This document shows positions 11,205-23,775 of a stretch of 64,000 bases of DNA, one piece after another. The position numbers and the translations under genes are program-made. Source of the DNA: Rhynchospora pubera (Eukaryota > Streptophyta > Magnoliopsida > Poales > Cyperaceae); the NCBI GenBank assembly GCA_028095005.1, contig CM051459.1, positions 257,844,229-257,908,228 of the forward strand. The letters are read 5' to 3'. The notes under the pieces are model-generated. The model was not told where the DNA came from. It saw only the letters and a list, made by a program, of their open reading frames with translations, and searched no databases. Positions within the stretch are counted from its first letter, which is position 1; each line of letters starts with the position of its first letter.

Positions 11205-14200
11205 TCAAACATTATCTGATGCATTATCCTGTGATGTGGTATCAGGGACTTTGATGTTTTTCTCAGCTGCCAATCTCTCTTCTAGAGCTCTTGCTCCTCT
11301 TTCTCTGTCAAAATTCAATTTAGAAAAACAAAATAAATATTTGTTAGAAATTACTAATCAAATCGTTTTTTTAAATAAAAGCATGAAATCCAAACAGAAA
11401 CATTCAAGTTTCAGATTAAAAAATGTAAAAAAAAAAAAGAAATTAGACATTGCAGACAGGTATTAGCACTATTTCTTAGTACTGCACTACTGCTAGACCC
11501 AGGTGATATAATTCCAACTAGTTTGCCAGATTTTTCTCTTTTAATTGTTTATTTGTTCCTTCTATCATTTAGTATGACAATTATGGCTGGTTGTGCTGGA
11601 GAAGTTATGCAAAGAACAAGGTAGATAAAGAAGAAAACCTTCTACGGGCTGCCTCTATCAAGTCTGAACCCGGTAAAGGAGATCCATCCAATGCCTGGTC
11701 TCTTGATTCAGCACTCTGATTTCTAGATCTCCCACAGAAGATTTTATGGAAAACTGAGGCAATGGGGTCTAACACAGGCCTATACTCATTGTTGGAAACT
11801 TAGAATTATTGACTCCAGTACATTTTTATCATTTTAATATGTGTATATAATAATTTAGGATTGTAACTAGAAAATTTTGACTGATTCAGTGCTCAATTTA
11901 CACTTTAAAGTGAAGTGTTGTCAAACTCTGACATAGAGAAAGACCAGCACGAGCAATAGACCATAGTACAGGAAAAGAGATTATTAACCAATCAACATAA
12001 TCTTTTATAATAATATCAATAAGCCCTCAAAGTCCAGATACCTACTCGTCCAAAAAAGAAATAAATGTATATCTGTCCCCTGCCACGCCTCCCCCCTGCA
12101 TAGCTGAGTTTCTAGCATAACTTGCCAAGACTAAGAAATCAAAAAGCCACTACTTCTGTAGCAGTCTCATTTTAAAGTGACAAATTTATAACATACGACA
12201 TACCTCAGAAAATCAGGGAAGAAACTGGAGAAGGAGAACTCATCACTAGGGTCACCCTTGAGACCTGTTTCAGGTCTCTTTTGAAAATATCTCAAATAAG
12301 TCCAGCTAGCATACATGCCAAATAATATGGCTGGCAGGTATGACATGGCTTCTGTTGTCAAGAAGCTCGCAGCAATGGAGACAACTGCAACAAGAGAAGG
12401 AATCCACTGTAATAATAAAAAAAAATGCAGGTAATCAGCTTATGTTCATTATCTGTAAAACAAATCAATTGATGGTACCCAGCTTGCCATGTCAATGGGT
12501 CAGGAAATACCTGGTAAATTAATAGTACTTACCTTCTGTTCTATTGTTTGATTTTATTACAATACAGGAGCAGTTTACAATAATTACTAGTGGGTCTGGA
12601 TAAGCAAGGCATTGTTCATACACGGACTTTGCTATTGTATTATTATACCCTTCTATTATATTATTATTTTTTCTATAATAGACAACAGGAAACCGTAACA
12701 TCAATCATAAACATTAAAAATATAAGTTCACCTTTGCTTTAATCTTCAGAAAATTGATCTCCTGATCAGGTAGAATTTGCTTCACGCCTACTAAGAAACC
12801 AGAAAGGACCCCATGGAAGCCAGAGAGAGGAGTGTAGCTGTATATATTAGTGAGAGACTGAGAGGTGGATAAACAATGTATGTGAAGCAGAAACCATCAA
12901 GTTCCTAAAAGAGTGTTTTATGTATCATCAACCTAATGCTCAAGCAATGGGCAGAACTATTTTCCCATTTCAGAGAAGCAGATGTCACTATAAGGCTAGC
13001 TCAAAGAGACCCCAAATCTAGATACATATGCTTGTCTCAATAGTGATTTAGTAGTGGACATTAAAAAATAGCTTTATTAGTACTTTTACTTAAAGCACCA
13101 AAACCTCCAATTACACTTCCTACTACACTTAGTAACATAGTACATGAGGATTATTTGGTCTTTTTGTTTTAAGTTACTTCATCTTCTTCATTACTATTAT
13201 TTTAAGAGTAATTTAAAATCAACTTTACTTTAAAATTACTTCACTTGACAAAACCAAATTATTTCAGATGGTGCCGGTAACATTAATGTCAAAAATGTTA
13301 TCAACTCGAACGTGTACTTGCAGACATGGTACCTGTACAGGTATAACCACATTTGCAAATATAACACTACAAGGAACGACCAAACTAGAAGCCCGTACCA
13401 CGAGACTTATTTACTGATTAACGGTAGTAACAAGTAATCCTTCATGTTACTTCGTAGATGCAAAAATTTTGTTAATTGGTGAAATGGGAGAGTGCTTACA
13501 GGTAATTCTCTTGGGTTGTGAAGTAGTAGAGTAAAATGGCAGTCACAAAAATACACACTGAAGTCAACAAATTCACAACAATTATGAACTTGAGAAACTC
13601 TTTAGAGCCCCACAGCGGTTCCAAAAGCTTTCCAAAAACAAGTAGTCCGATTGTGCTTAATAAGACCTGTGAAATATTAATCAATGGTTGTAATTATGCT
13701 CTTCTAACAAGCAGTGAACTCTACCTAAGCTGAAGTTTGTTCGAGCTATATGAGAACTCACCGGTAGGGTATCTACCTAAGCAGTTTATTCAAGTTCAAA
13801 TTTAACAATGTAAGGTCAGGATGGGAATACTCCATGTCTATTTTTTTCCTTTTTTTTCTTTGAAAAAGTGATAGTTAATATCACCTATCCCATTTCTTCT
13901 CGGGTGATAGTGAACAAAGTTCTTTCAGAAAAATTATAGAAAGAAGAAAATAAACCCCTGAAGCAAAAAGACCCAGTCCTAAACCCAGGTCAATCTAAAT
14001 ACAAGAATTGCTGAGCAAGTTTAAACAGATCTGTGTCCTCCTAATTTCACCTAGGCTGAAGAACCGTCTTAAATTAAATTTCTCTGATTTTGAAAGTTCT
14101 CAATTAAGATAAGTTTTTTTTAATCTATATTCATGATCAACTATAACAAAAATATGAATTGTCACATCCATCATCACGCATGACTATAGCATGAACTTAT

Positions 14201-15647
14201 TGACACAAAACCGGCTCAGATCCTGTGATCCAAGCCCAACTGTTGCCCAACTCAAGTCTCAAAGCCTCCACGGTTACATCAGGTGACAACCGGTTGGGTT
14301 GCACACATATTGTAAGAGGTTTAAATACGAAAGATAATTATAAGGAAATTAAATTACCCCAGGAATAGTTTGCTCAATATAACCAGCTGTAAAAAGATTC
14401 CAAGCAAAGGGAATTGTCCTACACAAGAACAAATAAGAAAGAAAAATTAGTGCCGGACATTAATTTCACAGGCAGTACCAACTTGTAAAATACTGTACAA
14501 TTAAGTAACTAGACAATTCTGCTACTAACAGTGCTTATCCTCTGCATGCATTCAAGATATGCATCTGTTGTTTTATTCTTCTGTTATTTGACAGCAGCAG
14601 TTAATGTTCACAAAGTAAATCAAGCAATAACACCAATTTGGTCAGAAGTACTGTATTGATGAAACAATTGTAAATGCAGACAACTGGCCTGTAAATGCTG
14701 ATTTTGCTTTTTCTGGTTAAATTTGATTTATTGACTTTTCTTTCAAATTATAGGTCAAAACTGGAAATTAATCCACGGAAACTATATGAGGAATCCAATT
14801 ATACCTGGAGGGAATAAGCGCAAGATAGTCCACAGCTGAGGGAAGTATCTTAATAAAGGCAAATCCAAGAACTAAAATCACAGCAAGTCCCTTGCATAGC
14901 CTTGTATATCCCGTCAAAAAACTTCCACCCTAAATCCAATGTCAAATTTCAACGTAATAAGCAACTAAAAACACAGTGTAAATCATAACATAAGAAATTG
15001 AACAAATAAAAAAAAAATCGAAGATCTATTCACCGAGGATCCTAGAAATGAATTATCAGTTCTTTTCAGACCTGAAAAAAAAATTACTGTAGAAGCAACC
15101 CTGAAATTTTAATGTTTTACGATCAACATTTAGCAGCCGACAAATGCAAATCAACTGGAAAGAATCACAGAAATATGCTCAAGTACATGAAACCAAATTG
15201 GGATAAGAAAAAGGATCTTCAAAACAGTGGCTTGCAGTACATGTTTATCTACATTGGGCACTTCATATAAACCCCATTTCAAACTAATTAGACACAGTGT
15301 TTATGATTTATCAAACAAAACAGATCTCTTTGTTCCTGCATCGTATAAGAACCCTATATCTAATACATTTGCGAATTCAATCTAATTCAACAACTAAATG
15401 ACGAAAAAGTTATGATCCGATTCCACATGACCGCGATAAATGTAAAATGAGAGACGGTCGATAAGCTACGGATATTCCAGTGGAATGGAGTTTGTTAAGG
15501 ATCTACATGTACACAAACTACCCGAAATTCAAATCCGGAGTTGTGATCTAAGAAACAGATCAAGATCTAGGGAGAATGAGAGAGACAGAGAGAGAGTACC
15601 CCGGGCTGGAGTTGCTGGGGAGGAGCAGGAGGGGAGCTGCTCATCAT
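11205..15647 (-). CDS. RBL19: TMEM115 / rhomboid-like protein 19 (Golgi-type multipass membrane protein)
   Basis: This family is rhomboid-related, multipass and Golgi-located in animals; plant members are called rhomboid-like 19. Exons on the minus strand: 15647-15600, 14929-14805, 14418-14358, 13666-13500, 12837-12732, 12406-12204, 11779-11639 and 11304-11205. All are GT-AG and in frame, giving 316 residues against about 300 for relatives. Order: a proline/glutamine-rich N-terminus (MMSSSPPAPPQQLQPG), hydrophobic segments (GLAVILVLGFAFIKIL; VLLSTIGLLVFGKLLEP; FIIVVNLLTSVCIFVTAILLYY), the conserved GFHGVLSGFLVGVKQ loop, then SYLPAILFGMYASWTYLRYF and the signature KRPETGLKGDPSDEFSF. The tail is polar with an RERGARALEERLAAEK helix. 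The canonical rhomboid Gly-x-Ser is replaced by a Gly-Phe-His-Gly stretch, so it is probably not a protease. The first of two adjacent ATGs (15647) was chosen. Confidence 0.93.
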
Positions 15648-15969
15648 CTTGCTCTTCTTCGGTTAAAGTTGAGTCGGCGAAATGCGGAATATGATAGAAA
15701 TTTCGAAATATGCAAGACTTTTGGTGGGTTTATGCCGGTACCTCGGTGGGGTTATGCCTTTACGCGCTCTTCCTCGGCTCTCTCTCGCTCTCGCTCTCGC
15801 TCTGGGCTGTGTAAACAGTGTGTGTGTCTGTGCCTCCGCCGATTCGATGCATCCTATAATCGTTTATATTATTTTTCTTTTTATTGGAAAAATTGGATAC
15901 AAACTTGTCCAATTGGATATAACCCTCAAGTTCTTAAATTTGAATATGACTCCCTATATAACCTCTCAA

Positions 15970-16661
15970 GTTCTCTGGGGTATGTTTAGATGCACAAAAA
16001 TAAGAAATTTGATAAGAATGTTTCAAATTTCTTATTCTTCTAAAATCCAAACAATACGGGTGTGTTTGGATATGCCGGGAATAGAAAATAGAAATAAAAA
16101 ATTTCAATTTGCGTGCTTATTCTTATTCTTGAGCAACCCAAACAACACAAGAATAAAGAATTTGGGCCCTTATTTCTATACTAACAAAATCATGATATAA
16201 GAATAAGGAATATGGATAAGCACGCAAAATCGAAATTCTTTATTCTTATTCTCTATTTCCGGCTCATCCAAACACACCACAAAAATAAAGAATTTAGGCT
16301 TTTATCCATATTCTAATAAAACCATAAAATTAGAATAAAAAATTTGGACAAGCACGCATGCCGAAATTCTTTATTCTTATTCCTTATTCGACCTCTTGTC
16401 CAAATAAACTCTAAATTTCTTATTTTTGTGAAACTCAAACAACACAATAATAAAGGGCCTGTTTGGATGTGTTGGGAATTTAGGGATTGTCCAATTCCTA
16501 GGCATAAATTTATTATAAACAATCCAAACTCTTCACAAAGTTACACACTTCCCAATAAATTTATGCCTAGGAATAAGAAATTCCTCAAATTCCCTAAATT
16601 CCTAAGTGATCCAAACGGCCACAAAGAGTTTGGGCCCTTATTCGTATTCGAACAAAACTAA
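15970..16661. mobile_element. Cluster of nested GTTTGGAT-type MITEs
   Basis: Two units are clear. One is 16059-16278: it begins GGTGTGTTTGGATATGCCGG, ends CCGGCTCATCCAAACACACC, and has arms over 60 bp long sharing the TTGCGTGCTTAT core. The other is 16456-16622: it begins GGCCTGTTTGGATGTG and ends AGTGATCCAAACGGCC. Around and between them are related fragments (15979-16058 and 16280-16455) with AATAAGAAATTT-type arms, so an older element appears to have been split by the insertion at 16059. Confidence 0.6.
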
Positions 16662-17271
16662 GGTTGTGCTCCGCTACCAATATAGCTGGGGGAAGGTAGA
16701 TTAAATAAAAGTGGATGATGGAAGAAGAGATGAGGATGGAGGAGAAATGCTATAGTCCAATATATAGGACGGATGGGCTCCGTCCAATACGATCGATTTC
16801 ACGTTTTTAAATTTCAAATGACCTATCCAAACCGTTCAATATGGTCTCCATATTGAAAATTTATAAGAAATCGATTTTTACATTTTTTCCAAAATTTTTT
16901 ACTATTTTTTGGTATTTTAGAAAATTGCTCTTATTGGACGATTCATAATGTAAAAACGATCATATTGGACGGACCCATCCGTCCTATATATTGGACTCTA
17001 GCATTTCTCATGATGGAGATTTACTCGCTCCAATAGCCTTGGTGAGACAAGGTGAAGTTTAAGTTTTTTCCTTGAAACTCAACGGTAGAAATGAGCCCTA
17101 ATTTTATTTAGAAATATTTTAATTTGTTAATTTGAGTTTACCCAAAGAATCATCCCGATTTTGGAGACTGAAATTGGAGACTTGAGGATAAAAATCTCAC
17201 CTCAGCTCTTCTCTCCTCCTCAATTAAAATTCTGGACCTAACCCTCTAAATGTTGGTTGTGGAGCACAACT
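16662..17271. mobile_element. Tourist/PIF-like MITE (TAA target duplication), interrupted by a second MITE
   Basis: The ends GGTTGTGCTCC and GGAGCACAACT are inverted repeats, flanked by TAA on both sides (16659-16661 and 17272-17274). The terminal type matches 1086-1338 and 29358-29808. A 268-bp element at 16742-17009 sits inside it. Confidence 0.68.
16742..17009. mobile_element. MITE with about 47-bp terminal inverted repeats, nested
   Basis: The left arm GAGAAATGCTATAGTCCAAT runs on through a TATAGGACGGATGGG segment; the right arm ends TATTGGACTCTAGCATTTCTC and is its near-perfect complement over roughly 47 bp. GATGGAG occurs just outside both ends. That and the arm length suggest a Mutator-type MITE, though a full 9-bp duplication is not clean. 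Confidence 0.7.
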
Positions 17272-20200
17272 TAAAGAATTTGGACAATTACACATTTCGA
17301 TATGTTTATTCTTATTCCTTATCCAAATTATTATTTTCGATATGTTTTGATGCAGTCGCACCACGGAACGATACACCGAATTCTTCGTATAAGATGGGTA
17401 CATATTGAAGGAGGAGACACATGATAAGTTCTATTCATTTTGAGTGGACACGGATCACATAAACCAAAAAAGATCAGCGGAGGCAAGGGTACACGGTCTG
17501 CATGCTCCAAGTTTACATGACAAATTGTTTAGGAGCATCTTCTAGCTTCTTCTCCCACTATTTTTTCCCATCGCTGTACTTTACTCTTCTACTAAGCGCA
17601 TGAGGGGAGAAAGAAAAGAGAGAGAGACCGACGGAGGGATGGAGCGGAGAGGCAAGGGGCTGTGGTTGGTGAGCTTTCCTATCCTACTTTGCCTCCCTCT
17701 TCTCTCCACTGTAGCATCGCCTCGATTGATCTTTGCGTCACCTCGCTCGATGGATTCAACAGCACATCAGGTCCTCCATCTTCTCAAAACTAGCTTTCGT
17801 TTATATAAATCAAGAAGAATTTCTAAATTTTTCCTTTATTTTACATCCTCCGTTTTTCTGATGCTGTAATTTTTGTTGTTTTCATGCGTTTAATGATGAG
17901 GTAGGAATGGCATGATAACGACAACCAGTAAATGAATAGTGTAACAAAATTACTTTGCAATAATTATTTTAATGCTCTTTACTTTTTTTTTACTCTCATT
18001 TCTTGTAGGTTTTCTATTTTTCACAATTTGGTTGATGGGTGATTTGCTTTGCCTTCTTGGACTACAGAGGTCTACTACTTGAGATTTTTTTTAGGCTGCC
18101 CTCAGTCACCAACTAGCGTTTTCTTTTCTTACGTTAGTGGTCTTTCTCAAATAGTTGGAAATATTTCAAAAAAAATAATAATAAAACTATTCTGATATAG
18201 CAGATTACAGTGAGAAAACAATGATAGGTAAATACAAACATTACCCACAAGTTTGGAAAGATTCTCAAATTTATCAGATTGACATGTATAACATTTATTT
18301 ATATTGGAGAGAATACACAATGAGCTATAATTCTGTGGATGTGACTTTTATCAGGTTTTGTTATCCCTTTCATCTCTTTTACAGCCAATCCAAAAAAAAA
18401 TTGATGAGTTCTGTTCAAAATCATCATAAACGGTAGTCTATCATTGATATTTCTGAAGATGAAATTATATTTTATGTTTATCATATATAGTAATAGTACC
18501 TTTATGTACTGTTATAAACCTGATTAGACGTAAACAAGGGTAAAAATAGAATCAGTTTTTAAGATTGAAAACTAATAGTGAATTTTCTTGCTGCAAATGA
18601 AAGTGCAGTTTGTTTGTCGCATTTTTAGATCATTATATGTAATATTTGTTTCTATTGTAGTGATGTGCACTTCGAGTATCATTTATGTGGATGCCGCTTC
18701 TACCAGGTTTTGCTATCTTATTTTATCTTTTTTTTTGCCAATCCAAACAAATTTAATCTATTTTATGAGTTATGTTTAATGTTAGCATAATTAGTTTCAT
18801 AAGCAGACATTGAGGCCTTTTTAAATTAAACAAAAGCATTTTGCAGGCTTCTTTTTGCCATTAAAAGTGTTTTGCCCTTTGAATTATCCTCTTTTTGTCA
18901 GCACGTTAACCTACTTAAAAATTTAAGGTGATTGAAATTAATCTAAAATGTTCATTGTGCATCCTTTTTTCAATTGTGTAGGTTGCACAAGAAGAGTTGG
19001 CTTGCCAATGTGATTATGTATCATGTATCAACAGTTATTCGTCCCAAGGATTCAGTTGCCGCTATCTATTCTGATTGCTAGATTCGGTATGTTACTATGT
19101 TCTCTTATGTTTAGTCGGTGGTTATTGAGTGTTGTGTAATAATTTTTATTAATGAAATGTTTTTTTCCTTTTTAACTTAGTTTTGTTGCTATTTCCAGAT
19201 TTCTAAAAAAAACCTCTGCTGCTCTTTCCTCTACAGATTTGAATATCGGTCAATTTAACCATGGTACCCTTGACTTTATGAATTGATTCACTATTTCTTC
19301 TTCTTTCTGCTGAGTATTGACCTATGGATTTTCTCTTATCTTACCATGAAAGCATGCTATAAGGCCTGGCCATTGTTCTGGTATAACTCTTGTCTTCTTT
19401 TTTTTTTCTTCCTTTTGCGTTTTCATTTGCTAATTCTTGGGGCTTCTCTTCTCTCTATAAAGCTATTCAGCTTTCTTTTTATGTTTCTGCTTTAATTTTA
19501 TCAGCTTTCATTCAAATGGATAAAGAAGTTTGGAAAGAGCTCATGCATTTAGATGTCAGAAAAGTAGTGAGGTTTGCTAGGTTGCTGTATTATAATTTGA
19601 AAAATTGTTTGAAGGTATTTACTTTTTTTCTAAAAAGTAAGTACTGTGTTACAAACTATTATTGTCAGTATAATATTCTTTGCATTACTAGGCTTTCAAT
19701 TATCCAAATATTAACAGATTAATGATTGTTAGAGCTATTGTGCCATCAAATTTATCCCTATACAAACTATATTGTCTGTCCTTTTTTCTGTCCTACCACT
19801 ATACAATTACATACGTTCTTGCCTAATGCGGTTTTCATGTAGGCCTTCTTATATCAATTTGTAGTTCGTCCGACTGGCATTCATTTGTGTTTTTGGAAAC
19901 TGATTCAATGATATTTTTCTTTGTGTGAATAGACAACAGTGCTCTGATCGAAAGTGTCATCTGAAAGGTTTCATAAACATTCAATGAAAAGTTTTAGATA
20001 CTGAAAGTTGTGTTGGATATATGGAGACGTTAACTCTAGGTGTGTAAATTTCTCTAATGCATATTTAATGTTCCATGCTGGTTTTTGTTTTTTCTAATAA
20101 ATAAGGACTACTATTTTATGTGGTTTGTTTATGTCTTCTAATGAACTAGCACATATTTTAGATAGGAAGGGAAATGGAGCGTCGAGGCTCTTCTGGTATT

Positions 20201-21567
20201 AAAAAAATAAATTTTAAAGTTTATTATATATATATATATAGCATTAGTGATCATGTGTCTTTCTCATTTTTTTTATTTTACAATCGCTGAAGGCTTCCTC
20301 TTTTCTCCCAAATCATGTTACTCATATCTCGCACTCTTCCATGGCTCTTTCAAGCTTAACACAATACCATGAAAGGACATGTTAGTATAAATAACTCCAA
20401 GTAATAATGATTAATTGAATAATGTGTTGTGGATGGCTTGCAATAAAATTAATGATTTCAAATCTTCAAGGGACGATGCTTTTCTTAATTTAATTTAGTT
20501 TATTAATTTATTAGTTCAATCACTGATATTTGGTTTATTTATAATTTCTTAATGTATTGCTTATGTGCCAGTAGCATGCTAATAGTGCCGATCTACTAGC
20601 TCATACCAGCATGTTTTTGTTGAACTAATAAACTTGGCGCTTACAATTCTTTATTAATATTAAATCTTATACTGGCTTGCTGTCTGTTGTGTACTTGCAT
20701 GTATATTTGTTTATAAGACTCAAGGTCTTTCAAGTTAGAAATGTCAAAAACGGTGTTCATTATCTTTATACATTTTTTATATATTTATAATATATCCAGA
20801 CAATATTTTAAATTTTATTTTAGTGTTAGGATTGGTTTTCTAACTTCTCTTATCTTAAACTTTGCTTACATATAGAAATATGTAGTTTTAGAGATTGAAC
20901 ACTACAATATGGTGTAAAAAATAATGATGAATTAGGCTCTTTGAAGAAACCTGCACCAGCCTCAATCTGCCATTTGTAAGGAGCTTCAAAGTGTCAGGTA
21001 ACTTATAATACAAAAAATATAATAGCTGAAGTAATGCTTAGTTATTCTCTAAAAAAATAAATAATATTTCATTGGCGTCAATTACTTTCTTGCAAAAAGG
21101 GATCTTCAGATTAATCATTTAATGTGTTAGCCAACTTCCTTTGAGTGTGATATATGCTATGTAAGCCAATTTTAGTTTTGACTTTTGAGGTTGTATTGTA
21201 CTGACAAATCAAAAGTGTGGTATTGCGATTCTAGCTGTGGTGGATGAATAATAAATTAATAATACAATCAAGAATAAAACAAATCTCACGAGCCATACAG
21301 TCTTCTATTTGCATAGCTCTTTAGTAAACCATATTTAGCTAATTTTTAAATTAGTTCAGCTATTTAATTGTTATAACTCTTTGATCTATCTATTTAGTTG
21401 GTGTACTCCTTTTATTTTTCCAGCCAGATAGCATAACCATTTATTCATATATATGATAACATTGGACACTCATTTAAAATTATAAGTATCCGTTGCAACT
21501 TCATTTTTTCATTTCAAAAAAAAAATTATACTAAATGAAACAACATTATCACTGCAAGTTAATCTTA
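17272..21567. other. Gene-free region ahead of a Helitron 3' end; probable Helitron body in part
   Basis: The region is AT- and T-rich. An exon-like GC-richer patch near 17600-17770 opens with ATG at 17600 and 17640, encodes a hydrophobic stretch (LWLVSFPILLCLPLL), and ends at a CAG/GT that could be a splice donor. Nothing downstream continues it convincingly. Because the region leads directly into a Helitron terminus, it may be Helitron body with captured sequence. I could not find a matching 5' TC terminus, and no helicase or Rep domain is visible. Confidence 0.35.
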
Positions 21568-21597
21568 CATCGCGCGGAGCGCGATGCATTAGCTAGT
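21568..21597 (+). mobile_element. Helitron 3' terminus (hairpin plus CTAG|T)
   Basis: CATCGCGC-GGA-GCGCGATG forms an 8-bp GC-rich stem with a 3-nt loop (21568-21586). It is followed by CATTAG and then CTAG (21593-21596), directly before a T. A short GC hairpin about 10 bp from a terminal CTRR, inserted before T, is the classic Helitron 3' end. It stands out sharply from the AT-rich surroundings. Confidence 0.8.
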
Positions 21598-22339
21598 TTT
21601 GTTTATTTTAAATCATATTTTTAAGTAAAAGAAAATCATTTCTATATTCTCTTACCAATACACCCCTCATGTCCGTACTCCGCTTCATGTCGTGGACCTT
21701 TCATCTTCTCATGCTCGAAGGCTATTGCTCATAAAAGCATGCTCGAATGTGTATAGCTTCGTTCATTTGTTAATGCTTTTAATTAATTTCCCAACACGTT
21801 CCAACTTAAACTGACAAATAATCTCTTCTCTGTCAATTTATTATTGAAAATGCAGGAAAGTATTTTAATCTAAACACGCAGCTTTTTATTGAATTTGCAT
21901 TTACAACGCGTGTCCATACGTCTACTATGCTCTCAATTTATTTTCGTTACATCTATCAACAAATAATTACCGAAAATTGTAAGTGAAATTTTTAATTGGA
22001 ACAATGTGAAAATTTTCAGAATCATAAAAATAGTAGTCTGAATTGTCGATTGCATCACCGTTCAAAATGACACTACTAATTGGAACAGACTCTCTTACTT
22101 TGATGGTGAATTTTCGGGATGTCGAACTAGACCGTATTTTCATTCTCTAATTTCTTTAAAAACATTTTTTGGGAGATTGAAAAATGATAGTCTTAATATT
22201 TTTTACCAAAATAAAAATAAAGTTTAAAAGGCTCATTAATCACTCAGTAGATACTAGATATCATCTAAAGAGTGCAGAATAAATAACTCGAGACCACATC
22301 AAAAATCAAAAGGGTGCGAAATAACTGCAGCGTTTAAAC
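21598..22339. other. Intergenic DNA, no gene seen
   Basis: AT-rich sequence between the Helitron end and a Mutator-like MITE. I see no coding pattern and no clear repeat structure. Confidence 0.4.
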
Positions 22340-22520
22340 GGGAATTGATTTGCACATCCCTAAAATTGATAAAACACTTTTTTTAGACTAAAATAATTTT
22401 AATTAATTGAAAGTATTGTTTAGAGATATCATCATTATTGTAATATTTTTAATTCATTGATGGCATTTTAGTCTAATAAGGAGTGTTTTATCAATTTTAG
22501 GAGTGTGCAAATCAATTCCC
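22340..22520. mobile_element. Mutator-like MITE with perfect 9-bp target duplication
   Basis: The element is 181 bp, with arms of nearly 50 bp starting GGGAATTGATTTGCACA. The 9-bp CGTTTAAAC is repeated exactly outside each end (22331-22339 and 22521-22529). Long arms plus a 9-bp duplication are diagnostic of a MULE-derived MITE. The clean duplication suggests a fairly recent insertion. Confidence 0.85.
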
Positions 22521-22529
22521 CGTTTAAAC

Positions 22530-23696
22530 GCTACACAGATCGCTTAAACTGCAGGCCTTTATTTCTGTTAGTCCATCTCATTTCTGATTAATTACATGTG
22601 ATAATACAAAATTAAAACGAATAGGTTGTTCTCAGTAAAGTCAAGATACAATAATTTATTACTTTATTTATGAAATATAAAATCCTTCTGATAATTTATT
22701 TCTTTCTAATCAGGTATAATAATATAATAGAGAAAAAAAAAGCTAAAAGCACCAGGCAAGATATCTAAATCTTAGCAGCAGTAAGCTTATTATAATAATC
22801 CTTCCAACGTTTGGCTATCGTCACTAGTAATTTCTGCTCTCCTATTTCAGACGAACCGAGTAAGGACTAACGAGTGTCGGAGTTGATGAACAACTTCCGT
22901 TTAGCATGACTAAAGGAGAGTTGAGCGTCAAGCCGTCAACGTGGATTTGCCACGCAATTTCAACTTGTGGTCGGCGTAGTTATTGCAGCCACCAGGCTCT
23001 GCTCTGTTATCCATCATCGTCTACACCCGGCTCACGAGAGCGTATCACGCAAACGATTCGTAACCTCATTTGTAAACGTGGTCCCCCGACGTGGTCCGTA
23101 GGAGTTTCTCCAATCGTGAAAACCTGACTTATCAGACTTTGCATCTCCTTTTTCCTCCGTTTTTATTTCTTCAGACAAATATATAGCGGGTCACTGTGAC
23201 ATTCTAATCTTTCAAATAAACCGCTTCATTATTAAATACAGAGAACGATACGGGGAATCTGGAGAGGGATTTTCCACCGCCCAGTCAACGAAATTTATTA
23301 CCACACAACTCGATAAGTCTATCATTCATTATGCACACGGTGTATGAATTAAAACCAGTACCATGTGGAAACTACACCGTGGTAGACCCGAGAGCACAGG
23401 CTATAGTGTGCATTTACTTTGTAAAACAGGTGTATTCAGTCTATGGAAACGCTTTCAGGCCAAGCAGCTGCCGTTGAAGCTGAGACAGAAAAGCAAGTGG
23501 GTAGGAACCCATAAAGTAAATTCTTCCCATTTCTTCCTCTCTCTCTCTCCCCCCCCCACCCGAATCGCAACCCTAGATCCAGTTCTCCTCCCGACAAATT
23601 CGGCACCGATTTTCCTCATAAAGCTCGCGTCGAAACCTAATTCTAGTTCTAGGTCTAGTGCGCCTCCCATCACACCTCGTGACGGTTTCGCACGCG
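22530..23696. other. Upstream region of the MATH-BTB gene
   Basis: An AT-rich first part gives way near 22850 to sequence of mixed composition. The last 200 bp contain a CT-rich tract (CTCTCTCTCTCCCCCCCC near 23540), typical of a plant core promoter Y-patch or leader. No separate gene is supported. Confidence 0.4.
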
Positions 23697-23704
23697 AAAC
23701 CCTA
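23697..23704 (+). promoter_or_regulatory. Telo-box (AAACCCTA) in the leader of the MATH-BTB gene
   Basis: AAACCCTA lies 72 bp upstream of the ATG at 23776, within what looks like the 5' UTR. A second, partial AACCCTA lies at about 23569. Such boxes are frequent in plant 5' regions; the function is inferred from position. Confidence 0.4.
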
Positions 23705-23775
23705 GATCTTTCATCCTGGAAAGAACGACGCAGCTCCGATTGAGGTCTTACCCTAACCTTAGATCGGGGGAGACA

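Noticed and set aside
15648..15969. Two overlapping plus-strand frames beside the TMEM115-like start
   Set aside because: They run through the leader and promoter of the minus-strand gene, including a CTCTCGCTCTCGCTC tract; no protein similarity.
17600..17869. 89-codon frame with signal-peptide-like stretch
   Set aside because: No downstream exon continues it and it precedes a Helitron end, so I list it only as a possible captured fragment.
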